Both the position numbers and the translations under genes were made by a program. This document shows positions 5,356 to 13,071 of a stretch of 15,307 bases of DNA, in pieces. The notes under the pieces were generated by a model. The model was not told where the DNA came from. It did no database searches and saw only the letters and a list, made by a program, of their open reading frames with translations. Position 1 is the stretch's first letter. Each line of letters opens with the position of its first letter. This stretch comes from Candidatus Zixiibacteriota bacterium (lineage in GTDB: Bacteria > SM23-81 > DAOVCL01), in contig DAOVCL010000023.1 in assembly GCA_030670005.1 (NCBI GenBank), forward strand, positions 1 through 15,307, written 5' to 3'.

Positions 5356-6240
5356 TTAGAACCTCTTAGTCAAGATCAGTTGGGGAGTGGGCTCCCCGTA
5401 ATAGTCTATCACTTCAGCCCGCAAACTGTACCCGGAGAATCTGTCCGCCCTCTTGTTGTGGGACTTGGCCAAGAGGGCGGCATCAAAGGCGCTTAAGACC
5501 CTGTTCACCAGGGCGGCCCCTATCCCCCACTTGGCCCTCTTCAGGAATTTGTTGCTTAAGTCCCGTTTATCCTCGTAAGTTTCGGCGTTGTCGGAATACC
5601 AGCAATAGAGGGAGTCGCTTGTGCGTTTGCTGTCTTGCCAGCCCGGACCAAACTGAAAGTCATAGTATTTCCCGATCATTTCGTAATATTGCTGCCTGTC
5701 GTTGTTCCAGGCATCGACCACATCGTGAATAAAACCATCTGGCAGATAGGTTTGAATCGAGTCCCACTCTTCAGGGGTTGTATTCAGGTCATAATGCCAG
5801 TTTGTGCCATCCAAGAACTCAGTGTTTATAAATTCAAGATAATCGACCAACTTCCAAATATCTTCGTTATCGGCAAAATCTCTAAATGCCTTCTCCTTCA
5901 CCTTTCCCTTGTGATGGTAGGTAAGATAACCGGTCCAGGATAAGACCTCAATTCCCCCAAACAGGATCATCCTGGCTTTGGAGCCCATATAATACTCACC
6001 TGCTCCAGGCAGGATGGCGGAGAGGAGGAATGCCTTCTGGATAGATTTCCTCTCCTGGAGTGGTTGGTCAGTTAGGGTAGTCTCCACCCTCTGTTTAAGG
6101 GATGGATTATTTTGAGCCAGAAATCCTGCCTGGAGCTTGCTCAGACTGGGAGTATCTGGGCTAAGCCCTTGGGCTTGCCCTGAAGGTATCTGGCTGGAAA
6201 AAAGAACAAAAAGTGATGCAAGGTAAATCGCTGGTTTCAT
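5356..6240 (-). CDS. DUF5683-like membrane protein (first of a tandem pair)
   Basis: A 294-residue paralog of the next gene. Seen: a signal peptide (IYLASLFVLFSSQIPSGQA, cleavage near residue 23); a spacer; the family loop ILPGAGEYYMGSKAR (76-90) within the first hydrophobic hairpin (70-108); a long polar insert rich in Asp, Tyr and Trp (112-232) that is larger than its paralog's; the conserved ALVNRVLSAFDAALLAK (243-259); and a C-terminus ending LTKRF. The ATG at 6238-6240 is preceded by a strong AAGGAGG at 6246-6252, the best ribosome-binding site in the window, which suggests the start of a translation unit. Shared loop and NRVxSxxDA motifs show the pair arose by duplication. The function is unknown; a role near the outer membrane is inferred from the signal peptides and terminal Phe. 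Confidence 0.78.
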   Translation of the reverse strand: MKPAIYLASLFVLFSSQIPSGQAQGLSPDTPSLSKLQAGFLAQNNPSLKQRVETTLTDQPLQERKSIQKAFLLSAILPGAGEYYMGSKARMILFGGIEVLSWTGYLTYHHKGKVKEKAFRDFADNEDIWKLVDYLEFINTEFLDGTNWHYDLNTTPEEWDSIQTYLPDGFIHDVVDAWNNDRQQYYEMIGKYYDFQFGPGWQDSKRTSDSLYCWYSDNAETYEDKRDLSNKFLKRAKWGIGAALVNRVLSAFDAALLAKSHNKRADRFSGYSLRAEVIDYYGEPTPQLILTKRF

Positions 6241-6277
6241 TTTTTCCTCCTTATTTAATTAAACTTCGTTATTTTTT

Positions 6278-6786
6278 GGAACCACTGATGTTCACTGAGA
6301 AAATCCGAAAAACGAATATCGAAATACGAAACAAATTCAAAATTCAAATGTTTAAAACGATTATTCACTTTTACGCAGTATAGAGCCAAAAATGTTCGTG
6401 AGTTCTCTCGCTTCTTGTTCTAAATCCTTTCGCTCATTCCCCAGTTCCAGATCGTCTTGTATGTCTATTAGCCTCAACCAATATCGACTTTCTTTATCCT
6501 CTTTACGACAGATCTTGATTCTCATGATGAAATCCTTCTTGCTTAGTGCTTCGTTGGCCTCAATATAGTTTGCACCCACAGAACCGGAGGACCTAATCAA
6601 TTGTCTTCCGTCTTCAATATTTACTGATATCTTACGCAACTTCTTTACCAAAGCTCTAACTCTTTTTGCGAACGCAAGCGTGCGATCTTCTAAATCATAT
6701 TGTTTCGGATTTCGGATTTGGGGCTTCGAATTTCAAAGCAGCAGAGTTTATTTGCGGTTTTGTTGCGCTGTGTTCCGCCGTGGTTC
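6278..6786. mobile_element. Putative four-helix-bundle cassette with nested inverted ends
   Basis: Outer ends: GGAACCACTGATGTTCACTG at 6278-6297, and 6766-6786, whose reverse complement begins GAACCACGGCGGAACACAG. Inner ends: CGAAATACGAAACAAATT at 6321-6338 (preceded by related CGAA units) and, inverted, CGAAATCCGAAACAAT at 6699-6714. The only gene inside is the four-helix-bundle ORF. The segment sits between the large peptidase-barrel gene, whose stop is at its right border, and the DUF5683 pair. No transposase is present, so mobility is inferred from structure alone. Confidence 0.45.
6361..6651 (-). CDS. Four-helix-bundle protein (23S-IVP family), start codon uncertain
   Basis: A family member of the 'GSVGANYIEA' subgroup: LIRSSGSVGANYIEANEALS (residues 18-37), then KKDFIMRIKICRKE and SRYWLRLID, with helices three and four complete to the TAA at 6361-6363. 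The coordinates use TTG at 6649-6651, but homology clearly continues upstream: the frame back to 6732 reads RNPKQYDLEDRTLAFAKRV, the family's usual N-terminus, giving about 118-123 residues in total. No ATG, GTG or TTG lies in that stretch before an in-frame TGA at 6733-6735. Either an unusual start (ATC at 6715-6717) is used or the start has been lost. It belongs to a different subgroup from the copy at 298-693. Function unknown. Confidence 0.82.
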   Translation of the reverse strand: MVKKLRKISVNIEDGRQLIRSSGSVGANYIEANEALSKKDFIMRIKICRKEDKESRYWLRLIDIQDDLELGNERKDLEQEARELTNIFGSILRKSE

Positions 6787-9765
6787 TTAAATAAACCCAA
6801 AGAGCAGATGGAAGTATAACCTCCACCTCTCCTTTGGCTCTGGGTTATCCATCCCATAAGCGGCCTGAAAATTTACCCTGGTTGGGTAGGAATAGAAGGA
6901 GAATCCCTCCAATCTCAGCTCCGCCCCCACATCTTTCCCAGAGGAGAGCACCGATTTATCGCCCTTGTGCCAGGTCTTTCCATATTCAGCAAATAACCCC
7001 CCATAGAGCCTGCTGAGGAAGACCTGTCCGATCTGGCGGTTGATCCTCTTGAAGATGGGGAACCTATAGGTGAGGCTACCCAAGAGCATATCCCTTCCCT
7101 CAATGTAATAGTAGGTATAGCCCTTAAGCCCTTCCTGGCTTCCCAGTTGGAAGTAGAAAAAGTCATCAACTTTTCTGTCTATTACCCCCCCCTTTAGCCT
7201 TAAGGCCAGGGAGTGTCGTCCCCAGGGGAGAGCCCTGTATTCGGTCCAGTCTAACAGCAACTGGTTGTAGTAGTTTTGATTATAGGCCGGAACCAAAATG
7301 CCCTCTACATTCTTCCATGCCCCGGAAGAAAGCTTGTTGAACATCCGATCATAGCGCAGGTATATCTCCCTTCCTCCTCGGGGATTTATCTGACCATCCA
7401 CCGCAGGGGCAATATTCTTGTAGTAGTAGGAGACCAAGAGATCCTTCCCCCGATAGTAGGTCCAACTATCTTTTCCATAGAATTGTCCCGTGCTATCATC
7501 ATAAATTTTGACGCCAATCCCATACTTGCTATAGATGAGACTCAGGGTTAACCGTTTCTGGTAGAAGGGGGAGAATGGGTTACAGAATTCAAACCTCGCT
7601 CCCACATTTGCCTCTAAGAGATCATATCTCAGGTCAAGGTCAAAGAGGGTCTCTTTGAAGAAACCATCCGTTCTGAGCAGCCCCCAGGCCTTATCCCGGG
7701 TATGCCTTCTTAGGGAGTAGACCTCGGCGAATAGGGTGGGGAAGAGCTGCCTGTTCTCGTAAATGCCATAGAGGTCGTAGTCGAAGTCCCGGCTCACCAA
7801 TCCCCCAAAGAAGAGGGACTGCTTGTCCAAGATTTCGTTAGAGGCAAGATAGAGGCCCAGCTTGAGCTTTCCCTCGTCCATTGCCAGCCTGGGATAGATG
7901 AACATCTGGGAAAAGGTCAGCCTATATGGTCTGGAAGGTGGAGAGTCATTCAGGGAGAGTGGGTTACAATTTTTCTCCCCAATCTGGGCAATTTCCCCCT
8001 CCGACTCTATCTCTTCCCCGGCTTCCCAGGGAAGGAGATAAATTGAATAGCCCTCTGAGCAATAAGAGGAGTAAGCTATGGTTTCCCCATCCGGGGAGAT
8101 AGACGGCTGAAAACCACCTCCTAAGAGGTTGGTCAATTTGGTCATCTTTCCATCCTCTAAGGAGAGATAATAAAGGTTGAAGATGCCCGTGCGGTCAGAT
8201 GAGAAGATGATCCCCTTTCCATCAGGAGTCCAGCAGGGATCCCGGTCATCAGAGGGTGAATGAACCAGGTATCTGAATGCGGTTCCATCTACAGAGATGA
8301 CCCCAATATTTCTCTGTTCTCCCTGGCTGCTCTGGCCCCGGAAGAGGCCAAAGAGGATCTTGTCGCCCTGAGGGGAGAACTTGGGGCCGTAGTATTGAGT
8401 GAAATCTTTGTTATGGGTGAGATATCTTATCCCGCTGCCATCGGAGTTGGCTATTGTCAGGTTGTTGGTCCCATCCTCGTTGACCACAAAGACAAGGCTT
8501 TTCCCATCTGGGGACCAGGAGGGGTCCCTGGCCCTCAGGCTGTGAGTGATCTGTTTCTCCTTTTCCCTCTTCAGGTCATAGGTATAGAGATCCCAGAGGC
8601 GAGAGCCATATCTGTCGGATTTCTCCCTTTTGGAGTAGACGAAAGTGTTTCCATCTGGAGACCAGGAGAAGGGAGAGCTTATCCCGCCTGCTATTGGCTC
8701 AGGTTTCCCCTTGGGGATGTCCATAGTATAGAGGCTTAACTGATAGTAGTCCTTACCCTTATTGGAGAGGTAAGCAAGCTTTTTGCCGTCAGGGGACCAG
8801 GTGGAATAGAGATTCAAAAATCCTCCCTGGGTGAGCTTCTCTCCTTTGATGAGTTTTTCTCCAATCTCCTTTGTCTCCTCGAGATATTTCTCCTTTAAGT
8901 CATCTTTCCAATCCTGGTAAAGCTTTGGGCCTGAAAGATTTAATGTCTTCTTCAGTGCAGAGTCGAAGCCTATCCTCCAGGGCTTTCTCATTGACCTCAT
9001 CAGCCTTTCCAGGGTCTCGCTTCCATATCGTTCGGCAATGTATCTCACCAGGGAGAAACCTTGATTGTAGGTCATCTCCCCCTTCAGGGTATTCTGCCCA
9101 AAAACCCCCATTTCAGAGAAGGTTAAGAGATTATTTTCTAAACTGGCCATTCTCAAGATCATATCCCGGTGGGTATCCCAGCTCTCATACTCCAGGCCTG
9201 GGGCCTGAAACTGGGCTATGCCTTCGGCAAACCACATAGGGATAACGCTCCCGGGAAAAGGATAGGAGATGAGAACATTTGGATAACCAGAGAGGACATC
9301 TGGCCTCTTCTCCTCTTCATGGCCGATGATTTGAAAATAGAGGGCGGGAACCCGACGGGTGAACTTGAAAGATGTGCCCAGAGAGATGATGTGGGTAAAT
9401 TCATGAGTGATTACATTGTTCAGCCAGGTATGGGTCCCCCGCAGCTCAAAGTCTAAGTTGGTGGCCCAGATCTCGATCTTGTTGTCGTAATAGTAGGCAG
9501 CGCCATTGGAGAAGTCCTCGTAATCCTTGACCAGGATCTGGATCTTCCCTTTTGGCCAATAGTTGTAGAGGGAGGTAATCGGGTCGTAGACCTCTTCCGC
9601 TATCTGGGCGGCCATCCCCGCTGTTCTCTCCTCGCCCCGGTGGAAGCGGACGGAGAAGTGAGGGGTCTCAATTGTCCTCCATTTAAGCTCCGGATGGTTG
9701 TAAGCCCAGCTTACAGTAAAGAGAAGGAACGCAAAGGTGATGGTAAAAAATGTAGTCTTTTTCAT
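6787..9765 (-). CDS. Peptidase MA-like / TolB-PD40 propeller / Omp85-like barrel fusion protein
   Basis: A 992-residue predicted outer-membrane protein. Domain order seen: signal peptide (1-21); gluzincin-type peptidase domain with the zinc motif HEFTH (121-125) and the downstream ligand in WFAEGIAQF (Glu181), both intact; then six PD40/TolB-type repeats (about 318-585), each with SPDG or a close variant (WSPDGKKLAY, WSPDGNTFVY, WSPDGKSLVF, FSPQGDKILF, WTPDGKGIIF, ISPDGETIAY); then a beta-strand-rich C-terminal region (about 615-992) with the Omp85-type GLKGYTYYYIEGRDMLLG and LTYRFPIF segments and a hydrophobic terminus LLFGFI. Related proteins occur in FCB-group genomes; their substrates are unknown. 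The ATG at 9763-9765 has only a weak upstream ribosome-binding site. It follows the M6-like gene after a 210-nt hairpin-rich gap. No POTRA domains are visible. Confidence 0.85.
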   Translation of the reverse strand: MKKTTFFTITFAFLLFTVSWAYNHPELKWRTIETPHFSVRFHRGEERTAGMAAQIAEEVYDPITSLYNYWPKGKIQILVKDYEDFSNGAAYYYDNKIEIWATNLDFELRGTHTWLNNVITHEFTHIISLGTSFKFTRRVPALYFQIIGHEEEKRPDVLSGYPNVLISYPFPGSVIPMWFAEGIAQFQAPGLEYESWDTHRDMILRMASLENNLLTFSEMGVFGQNTLKGEMTYNQGFSLVRYIAERYGSETLERLMRSMRKPWRIGFDSALKKTLNLSGPKLYQDWKDDLKEKYLEETKEIGEKLIKGEKLTQGGFLNLYSTWSPDGKKLAYLSNKGKDYYQLSLYTMDIPKGKPEPIAGGISSPFSWSPDGNTFVYSKREKSDRYGSRLWDLYTYDLKREKEKQITHSLRARDPSWSPDGKSLVFVVNEDGTNNLTIANSDGSGIRYLTHNKDFTQYYGPKFSPQGDKILFGLFRGQSSQGEQRNIGVISVDGTAFRYLVHSPSDDRDPCWTPDGKGIIFSSDRTGIFNLYYLSLEDGKMTKLTNLLGGGFQPSISPDGETIAYSSYCSEGYSIYLLPWEAGEEIESEGEIAQIGEKNCNPLSLNDSPPSRPYRLTFSQMFIYPRLAMDEGKLKLGLYLASNEILDKQSLFFGGLVSRDFDYDLYGIYENRQLFPTLFAEVYSLRRHTRDKAWGLLRTDGFFKETLFDLDLRYDLLEANVGARFEFCNPFSPFYQKRLTLSLIYSKYGIGVKIYDDSTGQFYGKDSWTYYRGKDLLVSYYYKNIAPAVDGQINPRGGREIYLRYDRMFNKLSSGAWKNVEGILVPAYNQNYYNQLLLDWTEYRALPWGRHSLALRLKGGVIDRKVDDFFYFQLGSQEGLKGYTYYYIEGRDMLLGSLTYRFPIFKRINRQIGQVFLSRLYGGLFAEYGKTWHKGDKSVLSSGKDVGAELRLEGFSFYSYPTRVNFQAAYGMDNPEPKERWRLYFHLLFGFI

Positions 9766-9975
9766 CTTAGGATTTGGATTTGCCTTATAAAGGCATTAAG
9801 GCTCCTATTTTAACACCTCTCTTAGTGGCAGAACGGGATTCTGCCACCTCAATTCTGGTAGGGATAGACCTTTAGGGGGATAACCTCCCGCAGGTTGCTA
9901 ACCTGCGGGAGGTTGTTCTCCATCTAACCCGGGCAGAAAACGGGGCTTTGCTACCGCAGTTTCCATCTTCACTCA
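9766..9975. other. Intergenic region with three separate hairpins
   Basis: Three perfect inverted repeats in 210 nt: TGCCTT-ATA-AAGGCA (9781-9795); GTGGCAGAA-CGGGA-TTCTGCCAC (9825-9847); AACCTCCCGCAGGTT-GCT-AACCTGCGGGAGGTT (9882-9914, 15-bp stem with 3-nt loop). None is followed by a T-run on the transcribed strand, so simple intrinsic termination is not supported. Dispersed palindromic repeats or mRNA-stabilising or processing structures fit better. Confidence 0.85.
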
Positions 9976-12900
9976 TCATCTTACCAAAGCTATTTTCACA
10001 AAGGCTACCTTCTTCTGGTTCCCCTTGCTGGCTTTGGCTTCTATCCTGCAGAGATAAACCCCACTGGCCACATCCTTGCCGTGACTGTTCTTCCCATACC
10101 AGAGGGCCTCATTTTCCGTCTTAGGTAGACCAGGCCCGGAAAATTGATCAATCAAATTTCCTGCTAGGTCGAAGATCTTTATGTTGATTTTAGCCTCCTC
10201 ACCCAAATAATACCTGATGTGGGTAACCTGGGAGAAGGGGTTAGGCCAGTTATAGGCCAAATCAGGGGAGAAGAATATCTTTGGAGGTAGGATATCTGGA
10301 TAAACGCCCTGGTAAAAGCCAGTGTGGGCTACATCGTAGCCTTGCATCGGCCAGGGGATTTTGTCCAGGTCATACTCTGTCGGTAGCCGCCAGATATACA
10401 ACCAGCCGTCCTCCGAGCCCACCATTACCTCCAGGCTATCGTCGCTGTCCACATCGAGAAATGCGGGAGAGGAGCTCACTGGCCCGCCGCAGGAGAGGGG
10501 CCATCCCTTGACTTCGCTTCCGTCCGAATGGAAGGCCAGAAGCTCACCTTTAGGGGGGCCAACTACTATCTCTATCCCTCCATCTCCATCAACATCGGCC
10601 AGAACAGGGGAGGAGTTCAAGGGACCTACAGGATGGGACCTGCTGATAAGGATGGGGAAGTTAGTCACCAGGGTGCCATTGTAGTTGAAGGCATAAACCT
10701 TGTTGGCTCCGGAGAGGACAATCTCTAAGTAGCCATCGCCGTCTATATCCCCCAGGGCAGGGGAGGAAAGGTGGGGGTCCCCGGTGGGGTAAAACCAGTA
10801 GGCTGCTGAGTCCTCCAAGGCCTTTCCGGCAAAGACCCCACCATCAGATGTTGTCCCCACAATATCTATTATCCCATCCCTATTGATGTCACCGGCGGCG
10901 AGGTAGATAATATCTTCTGCCACATCGGTGTGAATCTTTCCCTTTTCGTTCTCATTGAAGTCGTAGATATAGACATAACTATTGGAATTAGGCACATTAG
11001 TCTTCATCCCAACGATGATTTCTTTTCTCCCATCGGTATCTACATCGGCAAATATAGGTTGGTGGGAGTAATCTGCTCCAACAATTCCTGAGGTATCAGA
11101 GAGAATTTGTCCATTTGGAGTCAAGACAATTGGATATGAGGTCATAGCGATTATCTCATTTCTTCCCTGGGGGGAATCCACATCGGCGATGGAGATTGAC
11201 CATATCTTCTCCCCCAGGGAGACGGAGAAGAGGGTATCGGCCCTGCCGTCCCCATCCCAATCGTAAGGGCTCCAGGCGTAAACCCTCCCCCCGCCTGTGC
11301 CTGCTATAACCTCTAGATAGGGGTCTCTATTTATATTGGCCAGAGCCGGGGGATAGAAGATGGAGTCATCAACCTCGGCGAATATAGCCACCTGCACCCA
11401 GGTGGTCTCGTTGTTTGCCCCCACTATACAGGCAGAATCGGAGTTGGAGATGACCTTTGTCCCATCCCACTTCCAGGCGAATATCTTCCCATCAGCGGTA
11501 TAGGTGACCACCTCCTGATGGCCATCATAGTTCAGATCCCCAAAGAGGGGGGAGCCATCCCCTATGGAGGTGACTACATAATTTGGCCATCCTGGTTGGC
11601 TGTAATCTACCTGAACATTGAAGCTCATCACCGAATCCCGGGGACTGAAGTCAGTAATATAGGTGTGGCTGCAGGCTCCAGAGTTGCTATTGGTATTGGG
11701 TCTGGTAGAGGGGGTAAAGGCATTCCGATAGTTTTTGGACTTATTCCCCTGGTAAAAGGCATCCTCTGGCATCCCCCAGGTGATGTAGTATCCCTCAATG
11801 ATGTGGCCGATGTCCTGAAAGCCATCTGCCTCCTCTAAGTCAACCCCTCGATGGAGGGGATCTGAGTTCACCAAGTTGTCGGCAAGTTTGGCCTCGATGA
11901 CATTCTCGTCAATGTGCCAAATGAGGATCCCTGAGCCAGGAATCCCCCAGTCATATTCGTCCACCGAGATCAAGACCCCATTTTCCCACACACAGACTGT
12001 ATCATCGTCGTATATATCCCGTTGGCGGTTTTCAATGAGGAAGTATTCCCGGGAGTTTATGGGCACCTTCACCGCCTTGGCAATGCCGCTTTTCAGGGCA
12101 GAGGCAGCCACCTTTATGCTATCCTGGAAAGGCTCTACCCATCCTAAGAAAACTCTTGACCAGCCACAGGGCTGAGCCGGGATGAGGCCATCCACATTCC
12201 AGCACCCCTGATCCATCAATCCCCACTGACCTATCCCTGAGCTTCCATCTAAGGTATTGTAAAGGTTGGGAAGGCCTAACTGATGGCCAAAGAGCTTGGC
12301 AAAGATTCCGGTCAGGCCAATCTCGTATCCCTGTTGGTTCTCCGTCTCCGGAAGCCACAGGCCCTCCTGGACATAGGTGGCCTCATCAGGAGACAGATCA
12401 ACGGCTATCCCTTGATAGTTTGGATCGTCTTCTCCCAAATATTTTCTCAGATCGCTCAGGTTGAAGAAGGCAGAGGGGATGTCCTTAGGGGTTGGGTCGT
12501 AGTAGAAGCTTACATCCCCACCAACTCCGGCATGGAAGATGACGAAAGCATCGTAATCGGCGAAGTGAATCGTAGTATCTGAAGTATCGGCCACGCTAAT
12601 GGCATCCCGGAAGAACTCGGCCAACCTTTTGTCTGTAGCCTCCTCAGAGGTGAGGGGATTGTAGTAAGCCATTGGGTGGGGGAGAAGATAGCTTGAATCC
12701 TCACCCTGAGGGAAAACCTCATAGGTAAGTATAAGGTTTCCCTCGGAGACCGTTTGGTAATAGTTGGCCAGAGCCCTAAGCTGTCGCTCAAAATATGAGC
12801 GATTGTGGGGCGCGGGGTTTATCCTCTCCTCCTTCGAGTTGTCGCTCAGGTCAAACCAACCATCTCCCGTGGTGTTGGGGTCATCCAGGTCCTCCCGTTG

Positions 12901-13059
12901 AAACCTTACCCTCAAAGCCAAAATGTGCATAGTCTTTTTGCGGGAATTCTCCTTTCCTCTTGCAGATACCCCCCCAGGCCGGAGCTTAAATTGGAGAGCC
13001 AGCGAAGGTTGAGCAATTGAGAGGAGAAATATGATGGAAAGTGCGAGTCTTTTGAACAA
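9976..13059 (-). CDS. Secreted M6-type metallopeptidase homolog, probably inactive, with FG-GAP/VCBS repeats and sorting-type C-terminus
   Basis: A 1027-residue exported protein. Seen: signal peptide (1-22, IIFLLSIAQPSLA); an M6 (immune-inhibitor-A-like) domain to about residue 480, with YFERQLRALANYYQTVSEG, the WGLMD Met-turn region (279-283) and GILIWHID (377-384); seven VCBS/FG-GAP-type repeats (about 495-895) carrying calcium-loop motifs such as DVDTDG, DINRDG, DIDGDG and DVDGDG; then a FlgD-like/T9SS-type domain from YNWPNPF (936-942) to ASGVYLCRIEA (998-1008). The zinc motif, HEFGHxLGLPD in active M6 enzymes, reads KLFGHQLGLPN (255-265): first His, catalytic Glu and third ligand are all replaced. 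The start is TTG 13057-13059 with AGGGG upstream. It lies 12 nt after the PorV-like gene in the same frame, implying one operon. Confidence 0.86.
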   Translation of the reverse strand: MFKRLALSIIFLLSIAQPSLALQFKLRPGGVSARGKENSRKKTMHILALRVRFQREDLDDPNTTGDGWFDLSDNSKEERINPAPHNRSYFERQLRALANYYQTVSEGNLILTYEVFPQGEDSSYLLPHPMAYYNPLTSEEATDKRLAEFFRDAISVADTSDTTIHFADYDAFVIFHAGVGGDVSFYYDPTPKDIPSAFFNLSDLRKYLGEDDPNYQGIAVDLSPDEATYVQEGLWLPETENQQGYEIGLTGIFAKLFGHQLGLPNLYNTLDGSSGIGQWGLMDQGCWNVDGLIPAQPCGWSRVFLGWVEPFQDSIKVAASALKSGIAKAVKVPINSREYFLIENRQRDIYDDDTVCVWENGVLISVDEYDWGIPGSGILIWHIDENVIEAKLADNLVNSDPLHRGVDLEEADGFQDIGHIIEGYYITWGMPEDAFYQGNKSKNYRNAFTPSTRPNTNSNSGACSHTYITDFSPRDSVMSFNVQVDYSQPGWPNYVVTSIGDGSPLFGDLNYDGHQEVVTYTADGKIFAWKWDGTKVISNSDSACIVGANNETTWVQVAIFAEVDDSIFYPPALANINRDPYLEVIAGTGGGRVYAWSPYDWDGDGRADTLFSVSLGEKIWSISIADVDSPQGRNEIIAMTSYPIVLTPNGQILSDTSGIVGADYSHQPIFADVDTDGRKEIIVGMKTNVPNSNSYVYIYDFNENEKGKIHTDVAEDIIYLAAGDINRDGIIDIVGTTSDGGVFAGKALEDSAAYWFYPTGDPHLSSPALGDIDGDGYLEIVLSGANKVYAFNYNGTLVTNFPILISRSHPVGPLNSSPVLADVDGDGGIEIVVGPPKGELLAFHSDGSEVKGWPLSCGGPVSSSPAFLDVDSDDSLEVMVGSEDGWLYIWRLPTEYDLDKIPWPMQGYDVAHTGFYQGVYPDILPPKIFFSPDLAYNWPNPFSQVTHIRYYLGEEAKINIKIFDLAGNLIDQFSGPGLPKTENEALWYGKNSHGKDVASGVYLCRIEAKASKGNQKKVAFVKIALVR

Positions 13060-13071
13060 TGTTTTTCCCCT

